The notes beneath the pieces were generated by a model, which was given only the letters and a program-made list of their open reading frames with translations, did no database searches and was not told the origin of the DNA. The translations under genes and the position numbers were made by a program. A stretch of DNA of 64,000 nt, from the NCBI GenBank assembly GCA_965277425.1, contig CBDICR010000006.1, forward strand, positions 124,001 through 188,000, in the 5' to 3' direction. The DNA comes from Poindextera sp965277425 (GTDB taxonomy: Bacteria; Pseudomonadota; Alphaproteobacteria; Caulobacterales; Caulobacteraceae). This document shows, piece after piece, positions 7,978-16,186 of this stretch (its first letter is position 1; the number at the start of each line of letters is the position of its first letter).

Positions 7978-8877
7978 ATGTCTGTCTCCGCATGCACGAC
8001 CCCGACCTCACCGCCGCTTGGGCGCCGCTACGACACGGAGGGGTGCCATCTGTGGCTGCACCGCTCCGGCTCCGGCGGCCCGGCGGTGGTGTTCCTGCCC
8101 GGGGCCGGCCTGATCGGCCTCGACTACCTGAACATCCACGAGGCGGTCTCGGCCTTCACCACCTCGGTGCTCTACGACCGCGCCGGGACGGGTTGGAGCG
8201 ACGCCGTCGCCCTGCCCCGCAGCGCCGCCGAGGTCGCCGACGAACTGCGGGACCTGTTGCACATCGCGCAGATCCCGCCGCCCTATGTGCTGGTCGGCCA
8301 TTCGCTCGGCGGCGCCTATGCGCGCCGCTACGCCCAGCGTTTTCCGGGCGAGGTGGCAGGCGTCCTGATGCTCGACCCGGCGCACGAGGGCTACGCCTCC
8401 CTGCCGGCGCAGACGCTGTTCGCCCAGCTCAGGCAGGGCCTGGCGCTGTTGCCGGCGCTGTTGAACATGAGGAAGTTCTACCGCCCGATGTTCGAGCGGA
8501 TGTTCGCCCGGTGGCCCGAAACGGTGCGGCCACGGCTCATCGAGTATCACCTGCGGTCGTGGCGCAAGAGCCTGCAGGAGGCCAGGAATCTGCAAACCGA
8601 GGTGCTGGACGAGATCCGGCTGGGCGGGGCGATGCCGGACGCCCCGCTGGTCGTGCTCATCGCCATGGGTATCGATCCGTTCATGGCGGCCTTCGCGGCC
8701 GAAGCGTACCTGCGCGACCTGAATGACCGCAAACAGACCTTCTACACCGCCTTCGCCGCCTCGGTTCGGCGCGGCGAGGCCCGGTCTATCGAGGACGCCG
8801 GGCATAGCACGCTCCACACCGACCGCCCGGATGTGGTCGTCGAGGCGATCGGCGATCTGATCGACCAGGCCGGGTGA
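7978..8877 (+). CDS. Alpha/beta hydrolase
   Basis: Serine hydrolase of 299 residues. The nucleophile elbow is GHSLGGAYARRYA, the oxyanion segment is VVFLPGAGLIG, and the C-terminal His is in EDAGHSTLHTDRPD. The ATG at 7978 is preferred because GGAAAGGA lies 8 bases upstream and homology (YDTEGCHLWLHRSGSGGP) begins soon after; longer in-frame extension upstream runs into the TetR gene. Probably regulated by the divergent TetR. Substrate unknown; the fold is shared by esterases, epoxide hydrolases and dehalogenases. Confidence 0.9.
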   Translation: MSVSACTTPTSPPLGRRYDTEGCHLWLHRSGSGGPAVVFLPGAGLIGLDYLNIHEAVSAFTTSVLYDRAGTGWSDAVALPRSAAEVADELRDLLHIAQIPPPYVLVGHSLGGAYARRYAQRFPGEVAGVLMLDPAHEGYASLPAQTLFAQLRQGLALLPALLNMRKFYRPMFERMFARWPETVRPRLIEYHLRSWRKSLQEARNLQTEVLDEIRLGGAMPDAPLVVLIAMGIDPFMAAFAAEAYLRDLNDRKQTFYTAFAASVRRGEARSIEDAGHSTLHTDRPDVVVEAIGDLIDQAG

Positions 8878-9012
8878 AAGAGCCGGCTGGTCATCCCAGG
8901 TTCATCGGCAGCCGTCATGGTCGTTTACGCCCTCAGGCGCGTTTCGTCTAAAGCGCAGTTTGTTGCGCATCCCTTCAGCGCCGGTTCGGCGCCGCACAAA
9001 GGCATATCCAGC

Positions 9013-9267
9013 ATGAAGACCATCATCATCGCCCTGGCCGCGGCCAGCGTCGTAGCCGGCGCGGCGGCGCCCGCCCTAGCCGGCCCGGTCTCCGGCGCCC
9101 TGATTGGCGCGGGTAGTGGCGCGCTCATCGCCGGGCCTCCAGGCGCGGTCGTCGGCGGGGTCGTCGGCGCGGTCGTCGGCGGCCCGAACTTTTACCACCA
9201 TCACCGGGTCTATTACGAAGGCAACCGGCACTATTACTTCGATCACCACCGTCGCCACTATTATTGA
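9013..9267 (+). CDS. Small exported Gly-rich, His/Tyr-rich protein
   Basis: 84 residues. A signal peptide (MKTIIIALAAASVVAGAAAPALA) is followed by a glycine-zipper-like stretch (SGALIGAGSGALIAGPPGAVVGGVVGAVVGG) and a C-terminal tail packed with His and Tyr (YHHHRVYYEGNRHYYFDHHRRHYY). Glycine zippers are common in small envelope proteins; the tail could bind metal. The ATG at 9013 is used because it starts the signal peptide. No known function. A strong hairpin follows at 9332. Confidence 0.75.
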   Translation: MKTIIIALAAASVVAGAAAPALAGPVSGALIGAGSGALIAGPPGAVVGGVVGAVVGGPNFYHHHRVYYEGNRHYYFDHHRRHYY

Positions 9268-9331
9268 GGCGCGCCGCGCCCAGGCCTGGTGACGGGGGCC
9301 CTTTCGTCGCGCCAGGCAGGGCGGATACAAG

Positions 9332-9372
9332 CGCGAGCCGCGGCTTTTTCTTGGAAAAGGCCGCGGCTCGCG
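9332..9372. terminator. Long hairpin downstream of the small exported protein
   Basis: CGCGAGCCGCGG and CCGCGGCTCGCG are perfect 12-base arms, and pairing continues inward through a T-rich/A-rich stretch (one G-T wobble) to a 3-base loop, giving a stem of about 19 pairs. No T run follows, so Rho-independent termination is possible but not proven. Confidence 0.5.
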
Positions 9373-9446
9373 TAGACATGCGGAGCCTCCAAAAACGGAC
9401 GCCGCGCCGCTGGGCGCGTTGATCCAGAGCCCGCGGACGTCCTTGC

Positions 9447-10271
9447 ATGAACTATCGGCACGCCTTTCATGCCGGCAATCACACCGAGGTTTTCAAGCAC
9501 GCGGCGCTGACCCTCGTCCTCGAGCACCTGTTACAGAAACCGCAGCCTTTCGCGGTTCTGGACACCCATGCCGGGCTCGGCGTCTACGACCTGACCTCGG
9601 AACCGGCGCAGAAGACGCGCGAGTACGAGCAGGGCGTGGCGAAGGTGTTCGGAGCCGACCTGGCCGCCGCGCCGACCTATGTCGCGCTGCTGGCGGCGAT
9701 GAACCCGGACGGACTGACCACCTATCCCGGCTCGCCGGAGATTGTCCGGCGCCTGCTGCGCGAGCAAGACCGGCTGATCGCCTGCGAACTGCATCCCGCC
9801 GATGTCGAGCCGCTGAAGAACCGCTATCGCGACGACCGGCGCGTCGCGGTGCATCACCGCGACGGCTATGAGGCCATCGGCGCCTTCATGCCGCCGCCGG
9901 AGCGGCGCGGCCTGGTCTTCATCGACCCGCCCTACGAGCAGGCGGACGAGGCCGAGCGGCTAACGCAGGCGCTGGCGAGCGGCCTGCGCAAATGGCCCGG
10001 CGGGATCTTTTTCGCCTGGTATCCGATCAAGGACAGCCGGATCGGCGAGGCCCTGGCGCGGGCGGCGATCTCGGCGGCCCTTCCAAAGACGTTGCGCGCC
10101 GAGTTTCTGCCCTATGTTCAGAACGATCTCAGCCTGGCCGGCGGCGGGATCGTCGTCTGCAATGCGCCGTGGCGGCTGGACGAGAAACTGGCCGGGCTTT
10201 GCGTCGAGTTGAGCCAGTTGCTCGGCGACGGAGGCGGGCGGTGGTCCGTGGACCGGCTCACCGCGCCCTGA
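9447..10271 (+). CDS. rlmJ: 23S rRNA (adenine(2030)-N(6))-methyltransferase RlmJ
   Basis: MNYRHAFHAGNHTEVFKH at the N terminus is diagnostic of RlmJ. The SAM-binding region is VLDTHAGLGVYDL and the amino-methyltransferase motif is IDPPYE at about residues 152-157, with the C-terminal GGIVVCNAPW. At 274 residues it is of normal length. It methylates N6 of A2030 in 23S rRNA. Single gene, convergent with the KdpE-like regulator. Confidence 0.95.
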   Translation: MNYRHAFHAGNHTEVFKHAALTLVLEHLLQKPQPFAVLDTHAGLGVYDLTSEPAQKTREYEQGVAKVFGADLAAAPTYVALLAAMNPDGLTTYPGSPEIVRRLLREQDRLIACELHPADVEPLKNRYRDDRRVAVHHRDGYEAIGAFMPPPERRGLVFIDPPYEQADEAERLTQALASGLRKWPGGIFFAWYPIKDSRIGEALARAAISAALPKTLRAEFLPYVQNDLSLAGGGIVVCNAPWRLDEKLAGLCVELSQLLGDGGGRWSVDRLTAP

Positions 10272-10279
10272 ACGGGCGC
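10263..10279. terminator. Short hairpin between rlmJ and the KdpE-like gene
   Basis: GCGCCC-TGAAC-GGGCGC, a perfect 6-base stem that overlaps the rlmJ stop codon in the 26-base gap between convergent genes. No T run, so it is only a candidate bidirectional terminator. Confidence 0.3.
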
Positions 10280-10297
10280 AGCGCGCGGTCGCAAGGC

Positions 10298-11029
10298 TCA
10301 GCGCGATCCGGCAGGCGAGGCGGCGACGTCTGCGGGCTCGTCCAAGACCAGCCGATAGCCAATGCCGAGTTCGGTCAGGATGATGCGCGGCGCGGACGGA
10401 TCTTCCTCGACCTTCTGGCGCACCTGCGAGACCAGCACGCGCACGAACTGGGCGTCGGCGTTGGCGTCAGGCCCCCAGACGGCGAGCATGAGCTGTTTGT
10501 GGGTGGACACCGCGCCGCTGTTGCGCGCCAGGCAGCGGATCAGGTCGAATTCGTGCGGGGTCAGGTGAGTCTCCTCGCCCATCACGAATACCCGCCGAGA
10601 AGCGAAATCTATGCTCAGGTCGCCGGCTCTGAAATCGTGCTGGCTGGCGAACCGTAGCTCACGTCCGCGCAGCGAGGCGCGCAGGCGCGCAAGCAGCTCG
10701 CCGATCGAGAAGGGCTTGTTGACGAAGTCGTCGGCGCCCAGGTCGAGCGCAGCCACCTTTTCGTCCTCCTGGTCGCGCGCCGAGAGGACGACGATGCCGA
10801 TGTCGGACCATTCGCGAACCTTGGCGATGATCTCCTTGCCGTCCATGTCTGGCAGGCCGAGGTCGAGCAGCAGGGCGTCGTAGCCGCCGGTCGCCAACAT
10901 GGAGAGCGCCGCCGCGGCGGTCGCCGCCGTCTCGACCTCGAAACCCGCCGCGCTCAGGGCTGGAACCAGCACGCGGATCAGTTGAGGCTCGTCATCGACC
11001 AGCAGAAGGCGTCCCGTGGTCTGCGCCAT
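10298..11029 (-). CDS. OmpR-family response regulator, KdpE-like
   Basis: Receiver domain with LLLVDDE, phosphorylated Asp in ALLLDLGLPDMDG, and Lys in DDFVNKPFSIGEL; C-terminal winged helix (THLTPHEFDLIRCLARNSG ... VRVLVSQVRQKVEEDPSAPRIILTELGIGYRL). The closing TELGIGYRL is characteristic of the KdpE branch. It lies 2 bases downstream of the KdpD-like kinase gene, in one operon. No kdpFABC potassium-pump genes are in the window. The divergent operon on the other side encodes the Fap-like amyloid system, a candidate target. Confidence 0.92.
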   Translation of the reverse strand: MAQTTGRLLLVDDEPQLIRVLVPALSAAGFEVETAATAAAALSMLATGGYDALLLDLGLPDMDGKEIIAKVREWSDIGIVVLSARDQEDEKVAALDLGADDFVNKPFSIGELLARLRASLRGRELRFASQHDFRAGDLSIDFASRRVFVMGEETHLTPHEFDLIRCLARNSGAVSTHKQLMLAVWGPDANADAQFVRVLVSQVRQKVEEDPSAPRIILTELGIGYRLVLDEPADVAASPAGSR

Positions 11030-11031
11030 GG

Positions 11032-12537
11032 TCAGGCCTGGGGCAGATTGATGCAGACGCGCAGACCCGTCCCGCTATTGGCGCTGGCCGCGGCGATGTC
11101 TCCGCCCATGGACTCGACCAGGCCCTTGGCGATGGACAGGCCGAGCCCGACGCCTTGATGGCGCGTCGAGCGCGCCGGCGACTGGTAGAACTTCTCGAAT
11201 ATCCGCGACAGCTCGGCGCGCGAGACGCCGGGACCCTGGTCCTCAACCTCGAGCGTCACCTTTTCGCCGCGTTGGGCCAGGCTGAGGGTGATCATCGAGC
11301 GTGCGGGGCTGAAGCGCACCGCGTTCTCCAGCACGTTGCCGAGGACATGGTCGAGCAGGATCGGGTCGCCCAGAGCGGCGATATCGTCGCGCTGGCTCAG
11401 TCGAACCATCTTGCGTCCGTTAAGCTTGGACTCGAACCGTCGTGTGGCGAGGTCGACGATCTCGGCCATATTGACCCGCACCGGTTCGATGTTCAGTTCG
11501 CCCGCCTCAAGCCGGTTCATGCGAAGAAGGTTGGTCACGAAGCGGTTCAGCCGCCTCGTCTCCTCCTCGATGGTCAGCAAAAGATCGCCGCGCGTCGCCT
11601 CGTCGAGCGCCTGGCCCATATTGCGCAAGGTGGTGATCGAGGCCAGGGTCGACGCCAGCGGCGTGCGGAAGTCGTGCGAGACGGACGACAGCAGGGCCTG
11701 CCGCAACCGGTCGGTACGCGTCAGCGCCTCCATCTCCGCATTCGCGGCCCCGAGGCGCGCGCGCTCGATCGAGGCCGCGCCCAGTTCCACCAACACATTG
11801 ATGAATTGCTGGTTTTCGTTGGCCGGCGCGTTGGGCTCGGCGGAGCGCCAGGCCACGACGCCCAGGCTCGGATCGGCCGGTCCGATCGGCCAGACTCGCC
11901 AACCATCGCCAATGTCGGCGTCCGGTTTCCACGCCTCCGATCCCTTGGTCTCGATGGCGAAGAGCTGAACTTCGGACAACTCGGCGTTGGCTGGATACGG
12001 CCAGCCGCGATCACCGGCCCGCACCACGGCCTCGCCGTCCGCGGCTTCGGCGACATAGCGAGCCAGGCTCTGGCGGATGGCGCCTTCCTCCCAGGTCGAG
12101 GCCAGTTCGCGGCTGGCCCGGAAGAGTGCGTCGGTGGTCTTTTCGCGCGCGAGCGCCTGTCGGGCCGTCACCTTGTAACGCTCGGCCAGCCTGCCGATCA
12201 TCAGCGCCGCCCCCAGGAAGACGATCGCGGTGATGACGTCCTCCGGACCCCAGGATCGCGGCGAAAAATTAGCCGGCGGCAGCACCAACTCGAAGATCAG
12301 GAAGGCGAACACCGCCGCGCCGATCGCCGGCGAGGTTCCCAGCTGCACGGCGGCGACCAACACGCCCGCCAAAAGCACGTTCGACAGGCGCGCCGACGGC
12401 ACCAGTTCGCGAAGACACGCGGCGGCGGCGGCGGCGACGGCCACCGTTCCAAGCGCCGAGGCATAGCGCCAAAGCTTCGCTGGCAAAGGCCGCCTGAGGA
12501 GATCGGTAAAGCGTCGGGTGAAAGATTTCGATGTCAT
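11032..12537 (-). CDS. KdpD-like sensor histidine kinase lacking the N-terminal KdpD sensor domain
   Basis: About 500 residues. It begins directly with the four-helix DUF4118 membrane segment (about residues 20-110), then a GAF-like region (about 130-260), the phosphoacceptor motif SSVSHDFRTPLAST and the ATPase boxes NVLENAVRF, VEDQGPGV and GVGLGLSIAKGLVE. Full KdpD has about 390 additional N-terminal residues (KdpD and Usp domains) that are absent here, so potassium control by the classical route is unlikely. Start at ATG 12537 is preferred over 12567. It is divergent from the amyloid operon, with 207 bases between start codons. Confidence 0.88.
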   Translation of the reverse strand: MTSKSFTRRFTDLLRRPLPAKLWRYASALGTVAVAAAAAACLRELVPSARLSNVLLAGVLVAAVQLGTSPAIGAAVFAFLIFELVLPPANFSPRSWGPEDVITAIVFLGAALMIGRLAERYKVTARQALAREKTTDALFRASRELASTWEEGAIRQSLARYVAEAADGEAVVRAGDRGWPYPANAELSEVQLFAIETKGSEAWKPDADIGDGWRVWPIGPADPSLGVVAWRSAEPNAPANENQQFINVLVELGAASIERARLGAANAEMEALTRTDRLRQALLSSVSHDFRTPLASTLASITTLRNMGQALDEATRGDLLLTIEEETRRLNRFVTNLLRMNRLEAGELNIEPVRVNMAEIVDLATRRFESKLNGRKMVRLSQRDDIAALGDPILLDHVLGNVLENAVRFSPARSMITLSLAQRGEKVTLEVEDQGPGVSRAELSRIFEKFYQSPARSTRHQGVGLGLSIAKGLVESMGGDIAAASANSGTGLRVCINLPQA

Positions 12538-12605
12538 GGACCCAGCCCCCGCTAGCATCCGCAGCATAACGCCCGATGCCGCCCCAGACCACTATAAGGT
12601 CTTAA

Positions 12606-12631
12606 TGTGGCGCATTTAGGCTGGCGCCACA
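12606..12631. promoter_or_regulatory. Palindrome upstream of the Fap-like operon
   Basis: TGTGGCGC and GCGCCACA are perfect 8-base arms separated by 10 bases. The right arm ends 16 bases before a perfect TATAAT, in the place of a -35 element that is otherwise absent. This is the geometry expected for an activator site at an activator-dependent promoter. Confidence 0.55.
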
Positions 12632-12647
12632 ATCCTTATGCCGAATT

Positions 12648-12653
12648 TATAAT
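12648..12653 (+). promoter_or_regulatory. Candidate -10 box of the Fap-like operon
   Basis: TATAAT, a perfect -10 hexamer in an AT-rich island within very GC-rich DNA, 92 bases before the first gene. No TTGACA-like -35 is present at the proper distance. Confidence 0.45.
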
Positions 12654-12744
12654 AACCATGCGCTTGCTGCTGAGCCGGTTAGCGGGATTTCCTAGGGATG
12701 ACAGCCCAATCCCTGCGCTGTCTGACACAACGCTGGAGAGAGCG

Positions 12745-13635
12745 ATGAAAAGGCTCTTATTGACTTGTGGCGCGCTCGCGCTCCTCACGGGAGCGGGCGG
12801 CTATGCACAGGCTCAGACGTCGACGCCGTGGCTTCATTCCACAACCACCCTCAACAAGGCGGTCGCCACAACCGAGAACGTCAACGTCACGACCAATGTG
12901 GGCGTCGCCCAGACCGTGACGACGGTCGCCAATGACGCAGCCGAAGCGACGGCGACCGCCAATCAGACCAACCAGAGCAACAAGGATTGCGGTAACTGCG
13001 CCGAGAAGCTCGATGTGATCGACAGTTCGTCTGATCTGAACACCGGCTTGACCTCAATCAACCAGGCCGCCGGCAATGACAACAACCAGGGGACCCTCGT
13101 GTCCGCGGCCGTCGACACCTACACCGGCAGCGGCGGCGGCGGCGGGACAACCGATCCCGGCGCGGGCCAGGGCTTCGCCAACGCTCAGGCCGAGGCGACC
13201 CAGGTCAATGGCGGGCCGCGCGCCGATACGGACACGCCGCTGGGCAACGACGTCGAGGCGGTCGACCTGACCTCCCGTAGCGCCTTGATCACCAACTCGG
13301 TGGACGGAAACAATGGTCTGGGCTTCGTCAACCAGGCGACCGGCAACAACGCCAACCAGATCAACGAGCTGTCGGTGGCCTTCTCCGAACGCCCGTCCGG
13401 GGTGGCGCTCGCCGAAGCCGATCTTGGCCAGTTCAACACGGGCAACCGGGTTGGCGAAGGCGACGACGGCGCCGATCCGAAATCGCCGATCGGCATCCAC
13501 AAGAGCGATCTGATCACCGCTTCGATGAACGACAACGTCGGCGTCTTCGGCGTCAACCAGTCGGCCGGCAACAACGGCAATCAGGCCAACATGGTGTCCC
13601 TGGCGGCGGTCGGCAGCAACCTGCCGAGCTTCTGA
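12745..13635 (+). CDS. Fap-like amyloid repeat protein 1 (exported, three Asn/Gln repeats)
   Basis: 296 residues with a signal peptide (MKRLLLTCGALALLTGAGG, cleavage near Ala23-Gln24). The mature part has three imperfect repeats at about 96-123, 184-213 and 259-289, each with the core N-G-(x3)-(I/V)-N-Q-x-(A/T)-G-N-(N/D)-x-N-Q, separated by a Gly/Asp-rich linker and a more acidic one. A CGNC (CxxC) motif is at residues 82-85. Three repeats with two linkers and a CxxC is the organisation of FapB/FapC of Pseudomonas, although there the CxxC is C-terminal. The ATG at 12745, with GGAGAG upstream, starts the signal peptide. First gene of a six-gene operon. Confidence 0.75.
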   Translation: MKRLLLTCGALALLTGAGGYAQAQTSTPWLHSTTTLNKAVATTENVNVTTNVGVAQTVTTVANDAAEATATANQTNQSNKDCGNCAEKLDVIDSSSDLNTGLTSINQAAGNDNNQGTLVSAAVDTYTGSGGGGGTTDPGAGQGFANAQAEATQVNGGPRADTDTPLGNDVEAVDLTSRSALITNSVDGNNGLGFVNQATGNNANQINELSVAFSERPSGVALAEADLGQFNTGNRVGEGDDGADPKSPIGIHKSDLITASMNDNVGVFGVNQSAGNNGNQANMVSLAAVGSNLPSF

Positions 13636-13665
13636 CCGGACCCCTCACTATTGGAGAATAATACA

Positions 13666-14613
13666 ATGAAGACTCTTCTTTTAGCCGCCGCCGCCAGCCT
13701 CGCGCTGACCGCGGCCATGTCGGGCGCGGCCAAGGCCGACGACCTGACCAACTGGACGGTCAACAAGACCAAGACCACCAACATCAGCGAGCCGACCACG
13801 ATCAACACCACCGAGACGGTCAATGTCACCGACACGAAGGCGCTCAACTCCGAGGCGTCCGGCTTGGTGACGATCAATTCTTCGGTGTCTGGCGATGTGG
13901 TGGGCACGGCCGATGTGATCGATCCGAAGATTGGGACGATCAACGCGCCGAACATTCCCAACTTCGTCGGGGACGAGACCAACTACGACATCCATCGCTC
14001 GGCGACGACGACCAACAGCCTGCTGCGCAACACCGGCGTCGGCGAGTTGAACCAGGACGTCGGCAATAACGCCAACCAGGGCAACGCCATCGCGGCCGGC
14101 TTCGTTTTCGGCGGCAACGACCTGGTCAAGGCCGAGGCCTATGTCGAGCAGTTGAGCACCGGCAATTCGGCGCGGAACGTCGAGGATGGGGACCCGAAAT
14201 CGCCGGGTGACAACCTGATATCCAACCCGGCCTACAACACCGGCAATCCCTCGCTTACACCTGACCAGGGTCCGCTGTTGCCACAGATCACGGCCAGCAT
14301 GACCGGATCCATGGATACCAATACGGGTGTCTTCTTCGCCAACCAGAACGCCGGCAACAACAACCAGCAGCACAATGCGCTGGCGGCCGCGATCGGCGAC
14401 AATGCGTTCACCGCCCTGGCCGACGCCGGTCTGCACCAGTTGAATTCGGGCAATCACGTCTATGACGTGAACACGGTGAAACAAGACACCGTCAACAGCT
14501 CCGTCAACAGCAACACGGGTATCGTTGCGCTGAACCAGTCTGTTGGAGACAACAACAACCAGGCGACCGTGATCAACGTCGCCGCAATCAGCAGCTTTGT
14601 CGCGTTGCCTTAA
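13666..14613 (+). CDS. Fap-like amyloid repeat protein 2 (exported, three Asn/Gln repeats)
   Basis: 315 residues; signal peptide MKTLLLAAAASLALTAAMSGAAKA. Three repeats share the core N-T-G-(V/I)-(x3)-N-Q-x-(A/V)-G-(N/D)-N-x-(N/Q)-Q at about residues 123-149, 219-249 and 283-312. The mature protein opens with a Thr/Asn-rich region. Both inter-repeat linkers contain an EQLSTGN or HQLNSGN segment; the first also has DPKSP, as in the preceding protein, so the two are paralogues. GGAG lies 9 bases before the ATG at 13666. By operon position it would correspond to FapB and by length and repeat regularity it could equally be the main fibre subunit (FapC role). Confidence 0.75.
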   Translation: MKTLLLAAAASLALTAAMSGAAKADDLTNWTVNKTKTTNISEPTTINTTETVNVTDTKALNSEASGLVTINSSVSGDVVGTADVIDPKIGTINAPNIPNFVGDETNYDIHRSATTTNSLLRNTGVGELNQDVGNNANQGNAIAAGFVFGGNDLVKAEAYVEQLSTGNSARNVEDGDPKSPGDNLISNPAYNTGNPSLTPDQGPLLPQITASMTGSMDTNTGVFFANQNAGNNNQQHNALAAAIGDNAFTALADAGLHQLNSGNHVYDVNTVKQDTVNSSVNSNTGIVALNQSVGDNNNQATVINVAAISSFVALP

Positions 14614-14640
14614 CGCACCCTCATACTCATCGAGGGTCCA

Positions 14641-15375
14641 GTGACTTATTCCTCGAACACGGCGCCCGTCCCGACCCGTTTCAGGCCGGGCGCCGAACCG
14701 GAACGTCCCCTCAATCAACCTGGAACGCTGGCCGTGATGACCTCAGGAGGACGAAATTGCATTGGGATCGTTCCGCTTCGCGCCGCCGCCATGGCGGTCG
14801 TGATCGGCGCGTTCGTCGCGGCGATCCCGGCCTGCGCCGATCCAAGCCAATCGGACGGCTCGAACGCGCTCGACAGTTCCGCCAACCAATTCCAGGGCCT
14901 TCTCGGGCTCAACCAGGACGCCGGCGCCGGCAACGACCAAGCCAACGCGGTCGCCATCGCCGTGACGCCGGCTGACGCCTCGGCCGTCGTGGCCAGGATC
15001 AGCATCGATGCGGAGAGCGGCCCCACCGATGGGGGCGCCCCGTCGCTGCAGACCAACACCATCTCCGGCAGCTTCAACAACGCCGTCGGCATCGGCCAGA
15101 TCAGTCAGACCACCGGCCGCGGCAACGTGCAGATCAACGCCATCGCGCTGGCCTTCGCCGACAACGCCGCCTTTTCACCGGCCTTGACCGACGTCCAACT
15201 CAAGGCGGTGGCAGGGCCAGCGACGGGGCCCGGCGGCTCGTCCGCGGCCAGGGGCAGCGCCAACGCCATTGACAACGCGTTCAACGGCTTCCGCGGCATC
15301 GCCCAGGTCCAGCAGATCGCCGGTGACCGCAATGTGGTGGCGGACGTCGTCGCCATCGGGCTCGGCGGCGGATGA
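14641..15375 (+). CDS. Fap-like amyloid repeat protein 3 (exported, three divergent repeats)
   Basis: Contains a hydrophobic signal segment (RAAAMAVVIGAFVAAIPACA) and three weaker repeats: GLLGLNQDAGAGNDQANAVAIAV, shorter matches GIGQISQTTGRGNVQINAIA and GIAQVQQIAGDRNVVADVVA. Spacing and Asn/Gln positions match those of the two preceding proteins, so it is a third member. Start ambiguous: GTG at 14641 has GAGGG just upstream but gives a long N-terminal extension; ATG at 14737 gives a conventional signal peptide. Its stop overlaps the start of the C39 peptidase gene (ATGA at 15372), indicating translational coupling. In the Pseudomonas order this position is fapC. Confidence 0.7.
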   Translation: MTYSSNTAPVPTRFRPGAEPERPLNQPGTLAVMTSGGRNCIGIVPLRAAAMAVVIGAFVAAIPACADPSQSDGSNALDSSANQFQGLLGLNQDAGAGNDQANAVAIAVTPADASAVVARISIDAESGPTDGGAPSLQTNTISGSFNNAVGIGQISQTTGRGNVQINAIALAFADNAAFSPALTDVQLKAVAGPATGPGGSSAARGSANAIDNAFNGFRGIAQVQQIAGDRNVVADVVAIGLGGG

Positions 15376-16154
15376 GCGCCGCCAGCGTCATGCGCCGCGC
15401 CGCCAGCGCGGCCAGTGCGCTGGCGTTGCTCGCCGGGGCAGCGCGGGCGGGCGACCCGGCTCCAGCCCCCGGTCGCCCGCTTGCGCCGCCGCCAGCGAGG
15501 GCCGGGTCGGACGCTCCCAAGTCCGGCCCGGCTATCGTCGCCCTGCCGAGCGGCGCCGAGGTCTATGCGCCCGTCGCCACCTATGTCCAGCTTAGGTTCA
15601 AGGGCGTCGAGCGGCAGAGCCAGGATCTCAGTTGCGGCGCGGCGGCGCTGGCGACCCTGCTCCAGGGCTATTTCGGAATCCAAGCCAACGAAGCCGCGGT
15701 CATCAAGACCATGTTGGCCAGCGCCAGCCCTGCGGACGCCAAGGAGATCGCTCAGAACGGCTTCTCGATGCTGGAGCTCAAGCGCTACGCCGAGAGCTGG
15801 GGCCTGGTGGCCGGCGGGTTCCGGGCCAGCCGGGCCGAAGAGTTGCGCAAACTGCGCGCGCCGGTGATCGCCCTGATCAACAGCCGCGGCTACAACCATT
15901 TCGTCGTCATCCGCCAGGTGCGCGGCGACGAGGTCGCTATCGCCGATCCGGCCTACGGCAACCGCGTGGAGTCCCTCAAGGCCTTCGGGAAACGCTGGGA
16001 CAAGGTGATCCTGGTCGCGGTCGCCCCCGGGCGGCCGGTCAATGTCGCCTTCATGCAAGGCGCCCAGGTGCCCTCCGACCCGCGCGCGGTTCAACTGTTC
16101 CTGACCAGATCCTACGCCCCAGCCCTGGGCTACGGCCCGGGCGATTTCTATTGA
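15372..16154 (+). CDS. C39-family cysteine peptidase, FapD-like
   Basis: 260 residues with a signal peptide (RRAASAASALALLAGAARA) and a Pro-rich spacer, then a C39 papain-like peptidase: Gln82/Gln84 and Cys88 in QSQDLSCGAAALATLL, His176 in RGYNHFVVIRQ, and Asp192 in IADPAYG. All catalytic positions are present. It has no ABC transporter domains, unlike bacteriocin exporters. FapD of Pseudomonas is also a free-standing C39 peptidase required for Fap secretion. Gene order after the repeat proteins matches fapC-fapD. A likely substrate motif of the double-glycine type is present in the next gene product. Confidence 0.85.
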   Translation: MSAASVMRRAASAASALALLAGAARAGDPAPAPGRPLAPPPARAGSDAPKSGPAIVALPSGAEVYAPVATYVQLRFKGVERQSQDLSCGAAALATLLQGYFGIQANEAAVIKTMLASASPADAKEIAQNGFSMLELKRYAESWGLVAGGFRASRAEELRKLRAPVIALINSRGYNHFVVIRQVRGDEVAIADPAYGNRVESLKAFGKRWDKVILVAVAPGRPVNVAFMQGAQVPSDPRAVQLFLTRSYAPALGYGPGDFY

Positions 16155-16186
16155 AGGAAGCGAGCCATGAGCCGTGGGAGGAAAGC

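Noticed and set aside
10298..12537. Classical Kdp potassium operon
   Set aside because: No kdpF, A, B or C gene is in the window and the kinase lacks the KdpD N-terminal domain.
12745..15375. Curli (CsgA/CsgB) identity for the repeat proteins
   Set aside because: No CsgG, CsgE or CsgF partner is present, the repeat core differs from the curlin repeat, and a C39 peptidase plus barrel protein fit Fap instead.
12745..15375. CRISPR or DNA tandem repeats
   Set aside because: The periodicity is at protein level in coding sequence with diverged DNA; there are no identical direct repeats with unique spacers anywhere in the window.
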